Part shown: piece by piece, positions 1 through 11,280 of the stretch | Numbering within the stretch: the stretch's first letter is position 1 | Layout: each line of letters begins with the position of its first letter | Source: Saccoglossus kowalevskii | Lineage: Eukaryota > Hemichordata > Enteropneusta > Harrimaniidae | Assembly (NCBI RefSeq): GCF_000003605.2 | Contig: NW_003129863.1 | Span: 185,037 to 249,036 of the forward strand | Direction: 5' to 3' | DNA length: 64,000 nt | The notes under the pieces: generated by a model | Told to the model about the DNA's origin: nothing | The model's database searches: none | Seen by the model: only the letters and a program-made list of their open reading frames with translations | Made by a program: the position numbers and the translations under genes

Positions 1-55
1 TGTGAATAGGCGGGTTCGAAGAACCCTCACCTAAATCAACAGTGATCAATCTGCG
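1..55. repeat. Fragment of a dispersed repeat end
   Basis: The first 55 bases resemble 5198-5250: both read (ta)aatag-g-gggttc-aagaaccct, then cctaaat and a short divergent run. The same motif occurs inverted at 4947-4985. It is therefore a dispersed repeat, probably the end of the element family that lies at 4.9-6.7 kb, and it continues off the left edge. No coding content is visible. Confidence 0.45.
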
Positions 56-509
56 TGGACTTGAACAAATATATTGAAAGATACTATATATAATAAACCT
101 CAATTTTGTGATACTGAGATATAGATATGACTTCGTATTTTTATTTCACTTTTACACACGAAATGTCACATGTTAAAATAAAGAAAATTGCATTATTGTT
201 ACAACCACGTTGAGTTCTGCCTTAAATAGGTCTTGATATGTGACCAAAGCTCATAATCTGTCGTAAAATAACATTTTAATATTAATGTAATTGTGACATA
301 CTGACTACTCCGGTGAGGTACAATGTGACGTCGAAAAATATGAATTTGAGGAAAAAAATCACATTGACATTATTCACGCATGCGCACTATGTCTCGCATC
401 TGACGCCACTATGGCCTTTAGACGTAAAATCACACGCGTTTCTATTTGTGATATTTCAGTTTACAACTATATACATCACTTAATCCCCCCCGAGTACATC
501 TGTTGCGCA

Positions 510-3500
510 ATGGACAGGCGTACGTATCAATGGACTTTTGCTATTTTGTGCGGTTTTTCATGTGTGTTTTCCCTGTTATATCTATCTAACCAATCTATTC
601 TCAGCCAAGGTAGGTACCAGCTTATCAGTGAATAAGTATATTCACATATTTTATTTGTGAGTACTTTTTGGTGTATTTGTTTGTAGCTTCCATTCGATGA
701 AATAATAATTCCAATAAAATTCACCCCAGTAAACACTGCATATTTCAGGAAAAAAAGCATATATTGTATATTTTTCAAATAACAAAAACAGACACAATAT
801 GAAAACAACCTGCACAGAAGTTGACATACGGTTAATTAAAAATGAAACAAGGGGATCGATTCAAGTATACTTGAGCTGATTGGCTCAGATGAGCATGTTG
901 ATGGGTGTTACGAATCATACCTGTATTGCCATAATTGACTTATATCTTAAACATGTTCCAGGTCCACAGCAAACTGAATAATTTGTTTGTTGTTATTATT
1001 TCGTTAAAATGTATAAGAAGAAGATTTTTTAAAGAATTCAGCCCCCCTAGACCGCTAAAAGTATGATGTTTTGATAACTTTCAGTTGTATATATATCTGT
1101 GCTTGAATTTGTGGCCTTTATGTGGGAAATTGACAACCATATTTTGTGACAAATTCGAATGTTTTTATTTTTCTCTTAATGAATTGATTTGGCGCTACAT
1201 GCAACATATTAAATTTATCGCTTTAATTACTCACCCACAATGCCAAACTTGTTGAACATTATTGCTAGATATTCAAGATGGCGGAAAAAACACGTGACGA
1301 AACAACATTTTTTCATAAGAACATCGGCCATGTCACATGTACATCAAGTTAATCAGTTAAAAGACTCATGAGAAATAAAAGCCCTAAATTGTAGTCAACT
1401 ATACCAGAAATAGAAGATGACGGACAAATAACGTGACTGATAACATTATTTCATTATTTTCCCACAAAACGTTTTGACCATACATGTACCTGTAAAATAT
1501 AATAAAGTGTGTTTGCTAAAGCACGCATGGGAAACACATGCACCAGATTTTGGCATTGTTTTTTTTTTCAGAAAAACAACATGGTGGCCAAACTACGTGA
1601 CCGATCAACATTTTTTATATTTCTAAAAATGGTTTCGCCATAAATGTTACATGCAAGATTTCAAGTCGATCGGTGATCGGTAAACTATCAATTTTTTTTT
1701 GTAAACAGCTTTGAACATTCATGCTATATATAAGAAAATCAAGTTGAATGTTCGATTTTGCAGAAAATCTAAGATGGCGGCGAACCACGTGACTGATAGC
1801 ATTATTTTATATCCTTAGTCTTGGGCCATATATATATATACTATACTACCTCTGTCAAAAAAATCAAAGATGGCATTCAAACCACATGACCAATCACAAA
1901 AAGCTTTGCAAAACCAAATGACCATTATATTTGCATGTTAAAAATTCATTTGTCAGCTCAATGTGTTCAGTGGTTCAAAAGAAAAAAAATCTTTTTGAAT
2001 ATCTAATTTCAAACTACTATTCTTGAAATTTCCTGGACTTTTTTGAGTATCGTCATTGCACATGTCAATAAAAGGTTACACATCTATTTGAATAAATATA
2101 TCTGTTCTTTCCGTCTGGCGCGAACAAAATCCAAATCCGTTATTCGTGAGTGTGCGCACGTTTTTTTCTTTTCAACATAATCATGCTTTTTCGTATACTG
2201 ACTATTTGCGCATGCGCACAAATATGAATTAAAGAAAGTTATGTATAGAAATTAAATATAGCAGAAACACAAATGCTTTCTAATTTTGACAGCAAATATC
2301 TGTAATATTACTTTATGAGTGTTCTAGCTCATACAATGATACCATTGTTTCAAGGTCACCCATATCAAAATGAAGACGGTATTTCACTATAAAAGAAGTT
2401 ATTTATTTTGGACATCTTTTTATAAATTTGATGACACTACTGATGACTATTGTAATAACAAAACAATCATATGAGTCATGTCGATTTGTGGAATATCATT
2501 TTTCACATATACGCAAAAGAAAACCTCAAAACAACATGGCACATGACTGTTACAGCTGTGGTGGCAAAGATGGGACTGACTTGGGTCGGGGCCCGTCATG
2601 CCACACAATACAGGTCCCGGTGGAAATGTGACGTCGCGTTTCTATGTTCCACGGGAGATGAAAATTGGATTTGATTAATTATAGTAATTTTCTGGATCCG
2701 GCCTCTCTACGTTATATTCGTACTGAATCTGAGCTATTGTTCAATTCAATTCAATTATTGAATATATAACAATGCATTGCATTTATTTATAGTTAATGTG
2801 AAGATGAAGTTAAATAGGGTTTTCAATTCATTTAAAAACGACGCCGTCCAGAATACAAGAACCAATATTGACAAGTTTACCACCGCATCTACGCCACTCT
2901 TATCAAGAAGTACGTTGAAGTCTAGGGAGAACAGCGAAATATTGACAACAGCACGAGTACCCAGAATCACGGAGAATCATAGAGACCAAAGCGAGTCCTC
3001 GACAACAGAACGGGATCGCAGAAACACGGTTAGTTTTAAAGACATTACGAATTCTTATTTTGTAGTGTGAAATGGTTTTCCAGCGCGTGGTTATTTTGTG
3101 TATCTACTAGCTATGATGCTCTGTGAACGTAATTTTATAATAGAGCGGCTTTGTCACAAAGAGTGATTGCATACCAAAAAACTGACTTCATAATCATGGA
3201 GTAAGTTCATAACAATAGAATGAGTACATGTCAATACAGTGAGTTCACGACAATATAGTCTTCAGAACAATATATATGCTGGAAAAATAGTGAGTTCATT
3301 TCAGTATTGAGTATGTAACGACATACTATAGAGTGTAAGTTAAAGCAATTTGTGAGAAAGTAAGCCACTACACAGATTCTACTATTTTACGTGACATTGA
3401 TCGTTTTTATCAATCTTCTTTGTCCACCTGTAGATGCTCGGCTGGAAAGTAATACAAAAAAGAAGAAAAGAGCATGTTGCTATGATGTGCCAACAATATC

Positions 3501-4240
3501 CAGAACTGAGTGCTGAGAGAGTCAAGTATAACAATCTTCTTGTCGACGACAATTACAACATTCTCTACTGTCCAGCAGCAAAGGTTGCTAGTACCAACTG
3601 GCGAAAGGTGTTTCTTGTGTTGCGGGGAACTTTCAAAAACGTATCAGAAATACCTGGCAACCGTTTGGTGTATCGGTTGAATTACCCACATTTGGATAGT
3701 TACACCAAATCAGAAATTGAATTACGCATGCGCACATACACCAAGTTCATGTTTACAAGACACCCCATACCTAAGCTGCTATCTGCATATATTAATAAAC
3801 TCGGTGATTCCCCGCAATGGGTGCTCCTGAAAAAAATACGCCCATGGATGACTGTGGTGGATAAAATAAATTATGCATCAAACAAGTTAAGTTTCAGTGA
3901 TTTTGTTAACCATATATTGAAAACAGATTCGAACCAATTAAATGAGCACTGGGGATTGATTACAAATCAATGTAATCCGTGCAATATCGACTATGACATT
4001 CTTGGAAAATTTGAAACACTAAATGAGGACAGCGAGGGCGTACTGAAGGCAATCAACGCAAGTAATATTGTTGATTTCTCTTCATACGCTCCACACAGAA
4101 CGAACAGTTCATCGATTGATGTATTGGTTAAGTACTATAGCCAACTGTCTAAACAGCAAATTGAAGGACTTTATTCAAAATACGAAATTGATTTCCGTTT
4201 ATTTGATTACAACGCTGCCGAGTTTTTTAATCTGTCTTAA
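510..4240 (+). CDS. Carbohydrate sulfotransferase, HNK-1/CHST8-14 type (3 exons, 380 aa)
   Basis: Exons are 510-609, 2793-3028 and 3434-4240; introns are phase 1 and phase 0 with GT/AG ends, and the joined frame is open. The family transfers sulfate from PAPS to sugars on glycoproteins or glycosaminoglycans in the Golgi. Residues 9-25 form a signal anchor after a short cytoplasmic MDRRTYQW, as in type II Golgi enzymes. Exon 2 is a Ser/Thr/Arg-rich stem. The 5'-phosphosulfate loop is CPAAKVASTNW (158-168) and the 3'-phosphate loop FTRHPIPKLLSAY (219-231). A later HWG plus C-x2-C (292, 295) before IDYDILGKFE is also typical. The length fits the family (about 340-420 aa). I chose the ATG at 510 because it directly precedes the anchor; an in-frame upstream extension to 411 lacks support. 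The acceptor substrate cannot be told from sequence. Confidence 0.88.
1265..1900. repeat. Degenerate repeat with AAGATGGCGG and CACGTG cores in intron 1
   Basis: Inside sulfotransferase intron 1 a loose unit recurs at about 1270, 1407, 1571, 1762 and 1864. Each has (A)AGATGGCGG or a variant, then about 10 bases, then (C)ACGTGAC and an AT-rich run such as AACATTTTTT. Spacing is irregular (about 100-190 bases). The rest of intron 1 (610-2792) shows nothing I can name. The cores resemble a YY1 site and an E-box, but a decayed tandem repeat or old mobile element explains the pattern equally well. Confidence 0.5.
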
Positions 4241-4357
4241 TTCGAGGAAATAATCTGATGTAAAATTACTATAATCACCACTCGCCACCGAAGGGGTCAA
4301 CGAATTTGTTAAATTGTAAAAATGGTATGTATTGAAGAGGTGGTTTTCAGTTTACCG

Positions 4358-4518
4358 TCATCGGTTGATGTATTGGTGAAGTACTGTAGCCAACTTTCGA
4401 AGCAGCAAATTTAGGGACTGTATCCAAAATACGAAATTGATTTTCGTTTATTTGATTACAACGTCTTAATTCAAGTAATTGATCAGGCTGATGTAGAATT
4501 ACTATATTCACCACTCGC
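4358..4518 (+). pseudogene. Tandem partial duplicate of the sulfotransferase 3' end
   Basis: This stretch repeats 4109-4286, which covers the last codons of the sulfotransferase and the start of its 3' flank. It still shows a TCATCG-TTGATGTATTGGT start and the codons for the Y-E-I-D-F-R-L-F-D-Y-N end, but an in-frame stop (AAATTTAG) replaces the Ile-Glu codons. It lacks the catalytic part and cannot make an enzyme. The same duplicate is present in the inverted copy at 50857-51017, so the duplication is older than the inversion. Confidence 0.75.
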
Positions 4519-4946
4519 TTTGTATTTTCATATAGTTGTGAATTCACGAGATCATGTTTGTATTAATGTTTATATATCCACATAAAGGGAATTCATGTCC
4601 ATATTTGTGACAAAAATTGCAAGAGGTATTGTGGCTTAACGAGATGGACAAGTTAGGTATTAGTAGAGCCTACACGCAAATGGATAAAGAGAGTACGAAT
4701 CTTGTTTTTGGTCCTCAAATAGTGTTTAATTTTATCCTATTACTGCAGGACTAACTGAACGATAGTTTTATATTCTTTAATTCTATAATCAATCGTTTAT
4801 CTATATTTGTTTCATGTATAACCAATTTGCATGAATAATCAACTTATTCTTTTATTCTATTTTATGAAGTTAGTTGAACACGATTGCATCTGTATGTTAT
4901 GACTGTGACACATGAGCTCTTGACGACGTTCTTTCTGCTTCCTGGC

Positions 4947-5245
4947 TCCTGAATTTAGGCAGAGGGTTCTCGGAATCCGCCTCTGGTCAGTCAAACTGAC
5001 AATTTTGAACTGTAGGCATTAATCTGCGATTCAGCCAATGATGGAGAAATAAATCAAGGGAAGCCCCATGACATCAAGAGTTTTCTTCTTGTCTACTCGT
5101 CACTCTGGTTCCTTCTTTCTCTGCACCGAGGACTAAGCCAACACTACGGAAAAAAAGTGGGGGTTTGGGGGACCCAGAGTTTATGGTGGGTATGAACTAT
5201 GTAAATAGATGGGTTCCAAGAACCCTCTGCCTAAATTCACTATGT
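4947..5245. repeat. Short inverted repeat pair (4947-4985 / 5205-5245)
   Basis: The left copy reads gaatttaggcagagggttct and the right copy contains its complement, agaaccctctgcctaaattc, giving arms of about 35 bases with few mismatches. Bases 1-55 carry the same motif in the right-copy orientation. It probably belongs to the terminal repeats of the fossil element next to it. Confidence 0.6.
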
Positions 5246-5392
5246 TCAATTACAATGTTCAATTTTGAACTCTAGGCAGAGTCAGACGACGATATGTGGC
5301 GGGTTTCTGAGTAAACAGAAAGGGATGAAAAGTGTGTCCCAGTCCGGGACAATGCTCTCCAGTAATAGACTACGTTATACCACCTAGTTAAG

Positions 5393-5912
5393 ACCAATGA
5401 AGGAAATGGTGTCTGTCCGCAAAATTGCTGAGACTAACTTATCGCCTATGCACAGGGATCCCTGTGGTCGTTCAGAATGGGTCAGCAACCAAAGTCTGAC
5501 CTACGACGGACCCATTCTAAAGAGACCATCCTCATTGGATTGAGTATCTCTTAGGTAGTAGTAGTTGATAAAGACTTTCTGCGTTCTCCAATGTAGGAAA
5601 TGGTGTCTTACCTTGCCTGTGCCGTACCGTGGCAAAAACCAAAATGCTGCCGCCGTGACGGGGTTCAGTGTGCCCGAGAATGCTAGACCCCAACCCAAAT
5701 TCTGGGGTAACTAGCTTTTCAAGGAAGTGCCGATGGTATAAATCTGTCCGCAAAATTGATGAGACTGACTAATCGCCTATGCGCATGCGCAGAGATCCCT
5801 GTGGTCGTTCAGGCTTAGTCAGCAACCAAAGTCTGATCTACTTCGACGGGACCCATACTAAAGAGTATCTCTTAGGTAGTAGTTGATGAAGACGTTCTGC
5901 GTTCTCCAGAAG
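5393..5912. repeat. Direct repeat, two copies about 330 bases apart
   Basis: The stretch from ctgtccgcaaaattg through aaagtctga to ttctgcgttctcca occurs at about 5413-5590 and again at about 5745-5910, with small indels. A further aggaaatggtgtct is shared by 5400 and 5595. Repeated blocks beside a recombinase-like region fit the split direct repeats of DIRS/Ngaro-type elements. Confidence 0.6.
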
Positions 5913-6739
5913 CCTGCCCTCAGAATATGTTCAAGGGGGCACCTGACGCTAGTGAGTTAGCAATCGCATGGACCTCATGTGTCCGTACTTGGTGTCTCGA
6001 TAGACCCTGTGTCTAAGAAGCTGAACGATTAATAACTCGAGCCAGTGATCCACCTGGTCATGGAAGTTTGGGAGGCTGGTCTGTCCTGCGTACCCTGGCC
6101 ATAACATATAAACCTGTGCTTGCTGTCATGCCTCAACCTTTTAGTATGGCTTTCGTCGCTACTCTGCGCTCGAACTGGGCACAGAAGCAACTCCTCCTGA
6201 TCCTCTGGGTTGGCAATTTTGCTCATCGGGGGATGACGATCAGGTATGGAATGGTTCCTGGGGTTTTCTACCCGGCGAGAAACCTGATAGCTCAGTCCGA
6301 CGCCTACCTGGTTCCCCTGTTTGGGGTCTAGGTGGGTGACAAGGCTGGCCTATAGCCAACAACTATAGAGGACAAGTCCATTTCCCCCAAACGATGGACG
6401 AAAAGTCAGCTTCCTGGCCAACAGGGGGATGGCATGGATCTCCCTTTCACTACACCAATCAGTGTACGTACGTCATTTTGAGGTGTAGGTTGTGTTGGTG
6501 GAATCCCCGTTCGCCCTGGCCAGGACGTTGGCAGTCCACTCAGAAAAGTCTGAATGAATGTAAGTGGTACATCGCTGAGCTCAAAGGCCATTTGGTTGGG
6601 ACAGCAGATCCGGAAGTCCGGAAGCACCCCTGCTGTTTCAACTAACATTTCCAACAGTAGTGGAAACCAGACCTTGCAGACTGCACAGATATTATTGACA
6701 GAAACCAATTCATACTCCCCTTTCTTCCTCTAGCTATAG

Positions 6740-7440
6740 AAACGAAATCGTTAGAGCTGAACCGTCTGAGTAAGATGTTGAAACATATTCAAAGTCATTC
6801 CGCGTGTATTGAACGCCACAAGATATTGATGAATGCAAGGATAGTTGTTGACACTTAACGTCAAGTCATTTGTGTCTGACGAAATATATTACATTGGACC
6901 TTGTCTTGAGATCTGAAATGACGTCCAAGGAAGATAAATCAAAGACTGAAGCGCGTGTAGACATTGATAGAAATGGCAGCAACATAACAAATTCATGTCA
7001 ACAACACGGTTCTATTGAAAAAAACAACTATATATGACAAATAACCCTCCACAAGTTGAGTTAATGTTATACCATAAACAGGCAATGTTACTGATCTTCT
7101 GCCAGAAGATGATGACATGCCTCTATAATAACTCAAATTATATCACAGAGAAATCAACAACTACTTTGAGTAGACACTTGTAAGCATATGTTTGGGTGTG
7201 TACTACATGAATATGTGCAGCACTGGCTCCAGGGCACTGATTTTTACGACAGATTGTTTTTGTAAATGATCTCTCAATTGAACGTTATCCGATGATATTA
7301 ATCTACTGAATTTTTCAGGGATATATGTGTCGGCACTGAAGGTCGATTTATTCAAATACAGACTATCACCCGAAAATGTACAGTTTTGGTGGCACTTCCA
7401 TATATTATAAAATCTCACCACTGAAAGTAACCGCTGTACT
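6740..7440. repeat. Sulfotransferase 3' flank, inverted copy at 49541-50215
   Basis: Read on the minus strand, this stretch matches 49541-50215. Shared blocks include the one around gtcggcactgaaggtcga (7330) and the one around acacgcggaatgactttga (about 6793-6811). No gene is evident; an open frame at 7203-7514 (minus) is not kept in the copy. Together with the sulfotransferase copies it shows that one block of a few kb was duplicated and inverted. Confidence 0.75.
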
Positions 7441-7514
7441 AGTCTGGAATGTATGATAGTCTGTACTTTTCGTTTCCGTTGCGTAATATACAAGAAAACT
7501 CGCATTTGAACCAC

Positions 7515-9060
7515 GTGACTGCAGTGGGATTACTGAATCGCACGTGGTATACTCTGCAATACAAAATATAAGAACTGCATGTTTGGTTATAGCGCCCTCA
7601 GTGTAGTCTATAAATCAACCAAATGTGATGATACAATATGCCTCAAGATTGCATTGACCACAATACCGAGTGTTGGAATACATCACAGGAGAGAGTGACG
7701 TCATTTATATACATCTATGCCACACGAAATATAATCCCCCCGAAAGATATTTCATAGCCATGTACGCTTTGTGATCGCTTGAAATCGATTTCATTTCATG
7801 CGCGTCCATTGAATGTGTGTGTAACCAATAGCGTTACAGTATGCAGTTGACGCTAGGAAACGTTCAATGAAACAGAACAGAAATGAGCGAAATTTATCTA
7901 CATCACACACTTGTATAATCTAATTTTATAAATCATTGTAACCACCGCAACGTCAGTACATTGATCGTTGTTTATGGTCTATTTATTAATTTCGAACGAA
8001 TGTGTTTTTTTTTAAGAAAACAATCTTGACATGTTTCTACACTTTCATTTTTCATTCTCACAAACTAAATATAAGATAACTTGTTCATTGAAACTAAAAC
8101 TTAATTGTGTGTTGCTCACTGGCCAATAAAAATCGACTGTTTATATATGACTCTTATATCGGTCATGTCAACAAGGATATAAAATAAAAAGCGTGACGTA
8201 ATTATTAAGTACCATGCCGTGAATTTAACTTCTTCGTCCTTGTATCTTGATGAGTGGAATATATAGTTTCGTCAAATCGATTAAATATATCTCATTAATT
8301 TGAGATTTACGCATAACACAACTCGTATTGCATACGGAATCAATGTACCTAATTTATTGCGGAGGGGAACAGTTTTATACCTGAGTACAACACTGTGGGT
8401 GTCATTGACATATATGCTACAAGCTAATGTACAGTGAGTGTATGTGACTGCTGAATATTAGTTTTATTTAATATTAGTAATATTAACAGACTTTAACTGC
8501 ATATGACATTTTAACTATAAGTATTACGACTGGATTACGATGTTAAATACAAAAATGTGTTTTGAATTACCGGTACGTACTATTAATTTTAAAAATGAGC
8601 ATTCGTGTAATTCAGATTTTACAAAAGAAATACTATTTAGTGCATATCAAAGATTATTATGTATATTGTTAGTGAGGTTATCCATATTTTGTTTTTATTC
8701 TATACCGTAAACCTTTACAATAAAGTGCGCCCTCATGTGATGAAACGTTTCACATGAATTGACATGGTTCGAATATAAGCAATAACACTTTTTCTGAAGT
8801 TGAAAATACAGGGTTTCGTTAAAATAATATCTGCTTTTACTGTATACAAGCAGACATTTTGTATTTGTCACCATAAAAAGACGTCTTGCTTGACTCAACT
8901 TTCGTATAGTCTCCCTTTCAGTGATAAATCCTGAGTGGTCTATGACGTTTAATTCGTAGGTAATTTAGAATATAGTCACGTAATTTAGAATATAGTGAAT
9001 ATTGACGAGTGCTCGTAACAGAGACATATTTTAAAATGTGTTTACACTGATAACATGGTA
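7515..9060. other. Intergenic, nothing recognised
   Basis: AT-rich sequence with short chance open frames only. I found no domain, RNA gene, or repeat with recognisable ends. Confidence 0.5.
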
Positions 9061-9079
9061 AAACTAGCAGCCTGTCGGC

Positions 9080-9890
9080 TGATATAGCTCCGCTGTTGGT
9101 GATGCATGCTCTGAAAGCAATGACTAAGAAGCAAATTAAAAAAATCCTGGCTGCTTAAATATCGACACCAATTTTCTTGATTTTATTGCAGAGAATATTT
9201 CACTAAAATTAGAGATTCGAATATATCGTCATGAAATTACCAAAGCTGACAGTGATTCACCCAAGGTACCTACAAATACAGTTACAAAGCAATCGGATTA
9301 GCAGTTTTCAAGAAGAAGTTGAAAATAACGTTTTGACCACAAATTACAAAAATAAATAGAATTGAAGATATTGTCACAAAATAAGGTCCACCTGATACAC
9401 ACCATATACCATATCAAAGTAATTGGACAAGGAGTTGTCAAGGAGAAGTCGAAAGTATAATTTTTTAACAAAAATATTCATCAAAATTAGAAAATTGAAG
9501 ATGTCGTCACAAAATCAACAAATCTGACAGAGGTCCACCTGATGTACCTACATATACAATATCAAAGCAATCAAACTAGCAGTTTTCAAGGAGAAGTCGA
9601 AAATATAAATTTTACCAAAAATGACAAAAATATTCATCAAAATCAGAGAAATAAAGATATCATCACGAAATGAACAAATCTGAGAGAGGTCCACCCAAGT
9701 ATCAAAGCATTTGGGCTGGCGGTTTTCAAGGAGAAGTCGAAAATAGCATTTTTGACCAAAAATTACAAAAATATTCGTTATAACTAAGACAATTGAACAT
9801 ATCCACACGAAATGAACAAATCTGAAAGAGAACAACTCAAGGTACTTTTCTAGAAAGTTTCACAGCTACGCCGACAGCGGAGCTAAAAAA
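9080..9890. repeat. Four-copy tandem repeat framed by a short inverted motif
   Basis: A unit containing g(c/a)(a/g)gtt(t/g)tcaaggagaagtcgaaa starts near 9301, 9432, 9580 and 9720 (spacing 131, 148, 140). Each is followed by an AT-rich run and a gtccacc(t/c) segment. The array is framed by atagctccgctgt (about 9085) and the inverse acagcggagct (about 9877), which suggests a small non-autonomous element. A related gtagagctccgctgt lies at about 62328 inside another repeat. Confidence 0.55.
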
Positions 9891-10369
9891 TCATTAATAT
9901 TAACAATATTAAAAAACAAAATATATCAAATGATGCGTTTCATGATCAAGCACTTTGCATTATTGTACAGTAATCATAAAAAACGATAAAGAAATCACAT
10001 AATCAAATAAGTACTCCAAAATATTAACATTAATACGGTAAGTTCGAGTGTAACATTTAAAAAAAACAGACAGATATATAGTTGTTGTAAAAGATAATAT
10101 CAATCGCATGAAGAAGTGTCATCGACTTATGTGCAGCTGAATAAGTTTGTTTACCCTAATTAAACCTTCCGAGAAACTGTAGATACAATATCCAATATCT
10201 GTGAACATTGACAAACAGATGAGTAATGAACTGAAACGAACAATAACAACTTTGAACCCTTTCCTCACTGACTTAAATGAAAAGGCCCAATCTCTTTCCA
10301 TGTGGTATTGTTGTCTCGAATGCAATCCTTCCGGTCACATCAAATTTCTGAGGAAAAAAAATAGTTGAA

Positions 10370-11275
10370 CCACAGTCCCTCTATCCCCGGTCTGGAAACG
10401 GTCATTGTATTAGGTGTGAATTGGCCTCCTTCCCTGGCAAAGGCGCATTGCGGGTATGGGCAAAGCATTGTCACGTGATCAATACACAGCCGGCCACTAT
10501 TCTTGACATCGTCAGTGTTATGTATTTTTTTTACAACTTAGTTGTTTATTCCAGAATTCGTGCTTTTTCACATAATTTTTTAATCAGGATATCTGTATAA
10601 GGTCATATGTTAGCCGGCGAGTAGTTCTTTAATTCATCTATTTTACCAGCAGCGACACATTTTCGCAACCAATTTCATACCTTTACCCAGATATTTGTCG
10701 TTTTTGATTTTGGGGTGATTGAAATGAACTCTATATTATTTACCATACTTCTCGGCGCGAAACCAATATTTGTCTTCGATTTTGACATTTTATGATCGAA
10801 ACATATCACTAAAAATTGGTGGGCTGATTTGTTATTTGTCACACCGCATTTTATTAATGTTAAATTTGTTTAGCGATGTCAGCATGTTGGCACGCGAAGT
10901 TATTCCCTATTAAAACGAGAAAATAAACAGAATTCCCGATATTTATCTTTGCATTGCAGGAGCTGGATGTTTATGAGTTGGTAGGCTGGTTGTGATGCGT
11001 ATCAGAGTTCAAAGACCCCAAATTTCATAGTGATAATTTTGTTTACATGTTTGTATACGTTGTGGTTGCCCGAATTTGAAGTCAAAGTGAAGTCATACAA
11101 TGAGGTATCGCTTTGCATGACGGTAAATTTTCCGATTTTAATGAATATCTTGACGGTATTGTAATCTGTCTGACTTCCTGACTCCCTCGGCCCGGATGTG
11201 AACGGTTTGTTTACCTGCACCGCGGTTCGAGACTAAAGAACGCCAGTTTCCAGATCGGGGATAGAGGGACTGTGG
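10370..11275. mobile_element. Non-autonomous TIR element, 906 bp, TSD TTGAA
   Basis: The left end reads CCACAGTCCCTCTATCCCC and continues (G)GTCTGGAAAC. The right end is its complement with one or two changes, giving inverted repeats of about 32 bases. Directly outside, TTGAA occurs at 10365-10369 and 11276-11280, consistent with a 5-base target-site duplication. No transposase-like frame is visible inside; a 72-codon frame at 11002-11220 (minus) has no recognisable feature. The family is not recognised. Confidence 0.75.
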
Positions 11276-11280
11276 TTGAA

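Larger units (their letters stand above)
4900..6720 (-). mobile_element. Fossil DIRS-like (tyrosine-recombinase) retroelement
   Basis: This stretch is more GC-rich than its surroundings. On the minus strand, about 6700-6400 reads like the linker before a DIRS recombinase (W-F-P-L-L-L-E-M-L then L-P-D). About 6226-6029 reads like the recombinase entry (LLCPVRA followed by RLRHDSKH and TRWI). The left part (4947-5912) carries inverted and direct repeats that could be the split termini of such an element. It is clearly broken and old, with several breaks. The flanks on either side (to about 4730 and from about 6740) are contiguous in sense with the inverted copy at 49.5-52.2 kb, which lacks this element. 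That suggests it inserted here after or independently of the duplication. Confidence 0.55.

Noticed and set aside
1-40. Possible tRNA B-box (GGTTCGAAGAACC) at the window start
   Set aside because: No cloverleaf can be drawn, and the same motif recurs in a transposon-like repeat.
5501-6708. Several 60-100 codon frames in the GC-richer block
   Set aside because: They are pieces or shadows of a fossil DIRS-like element rather than host genes.
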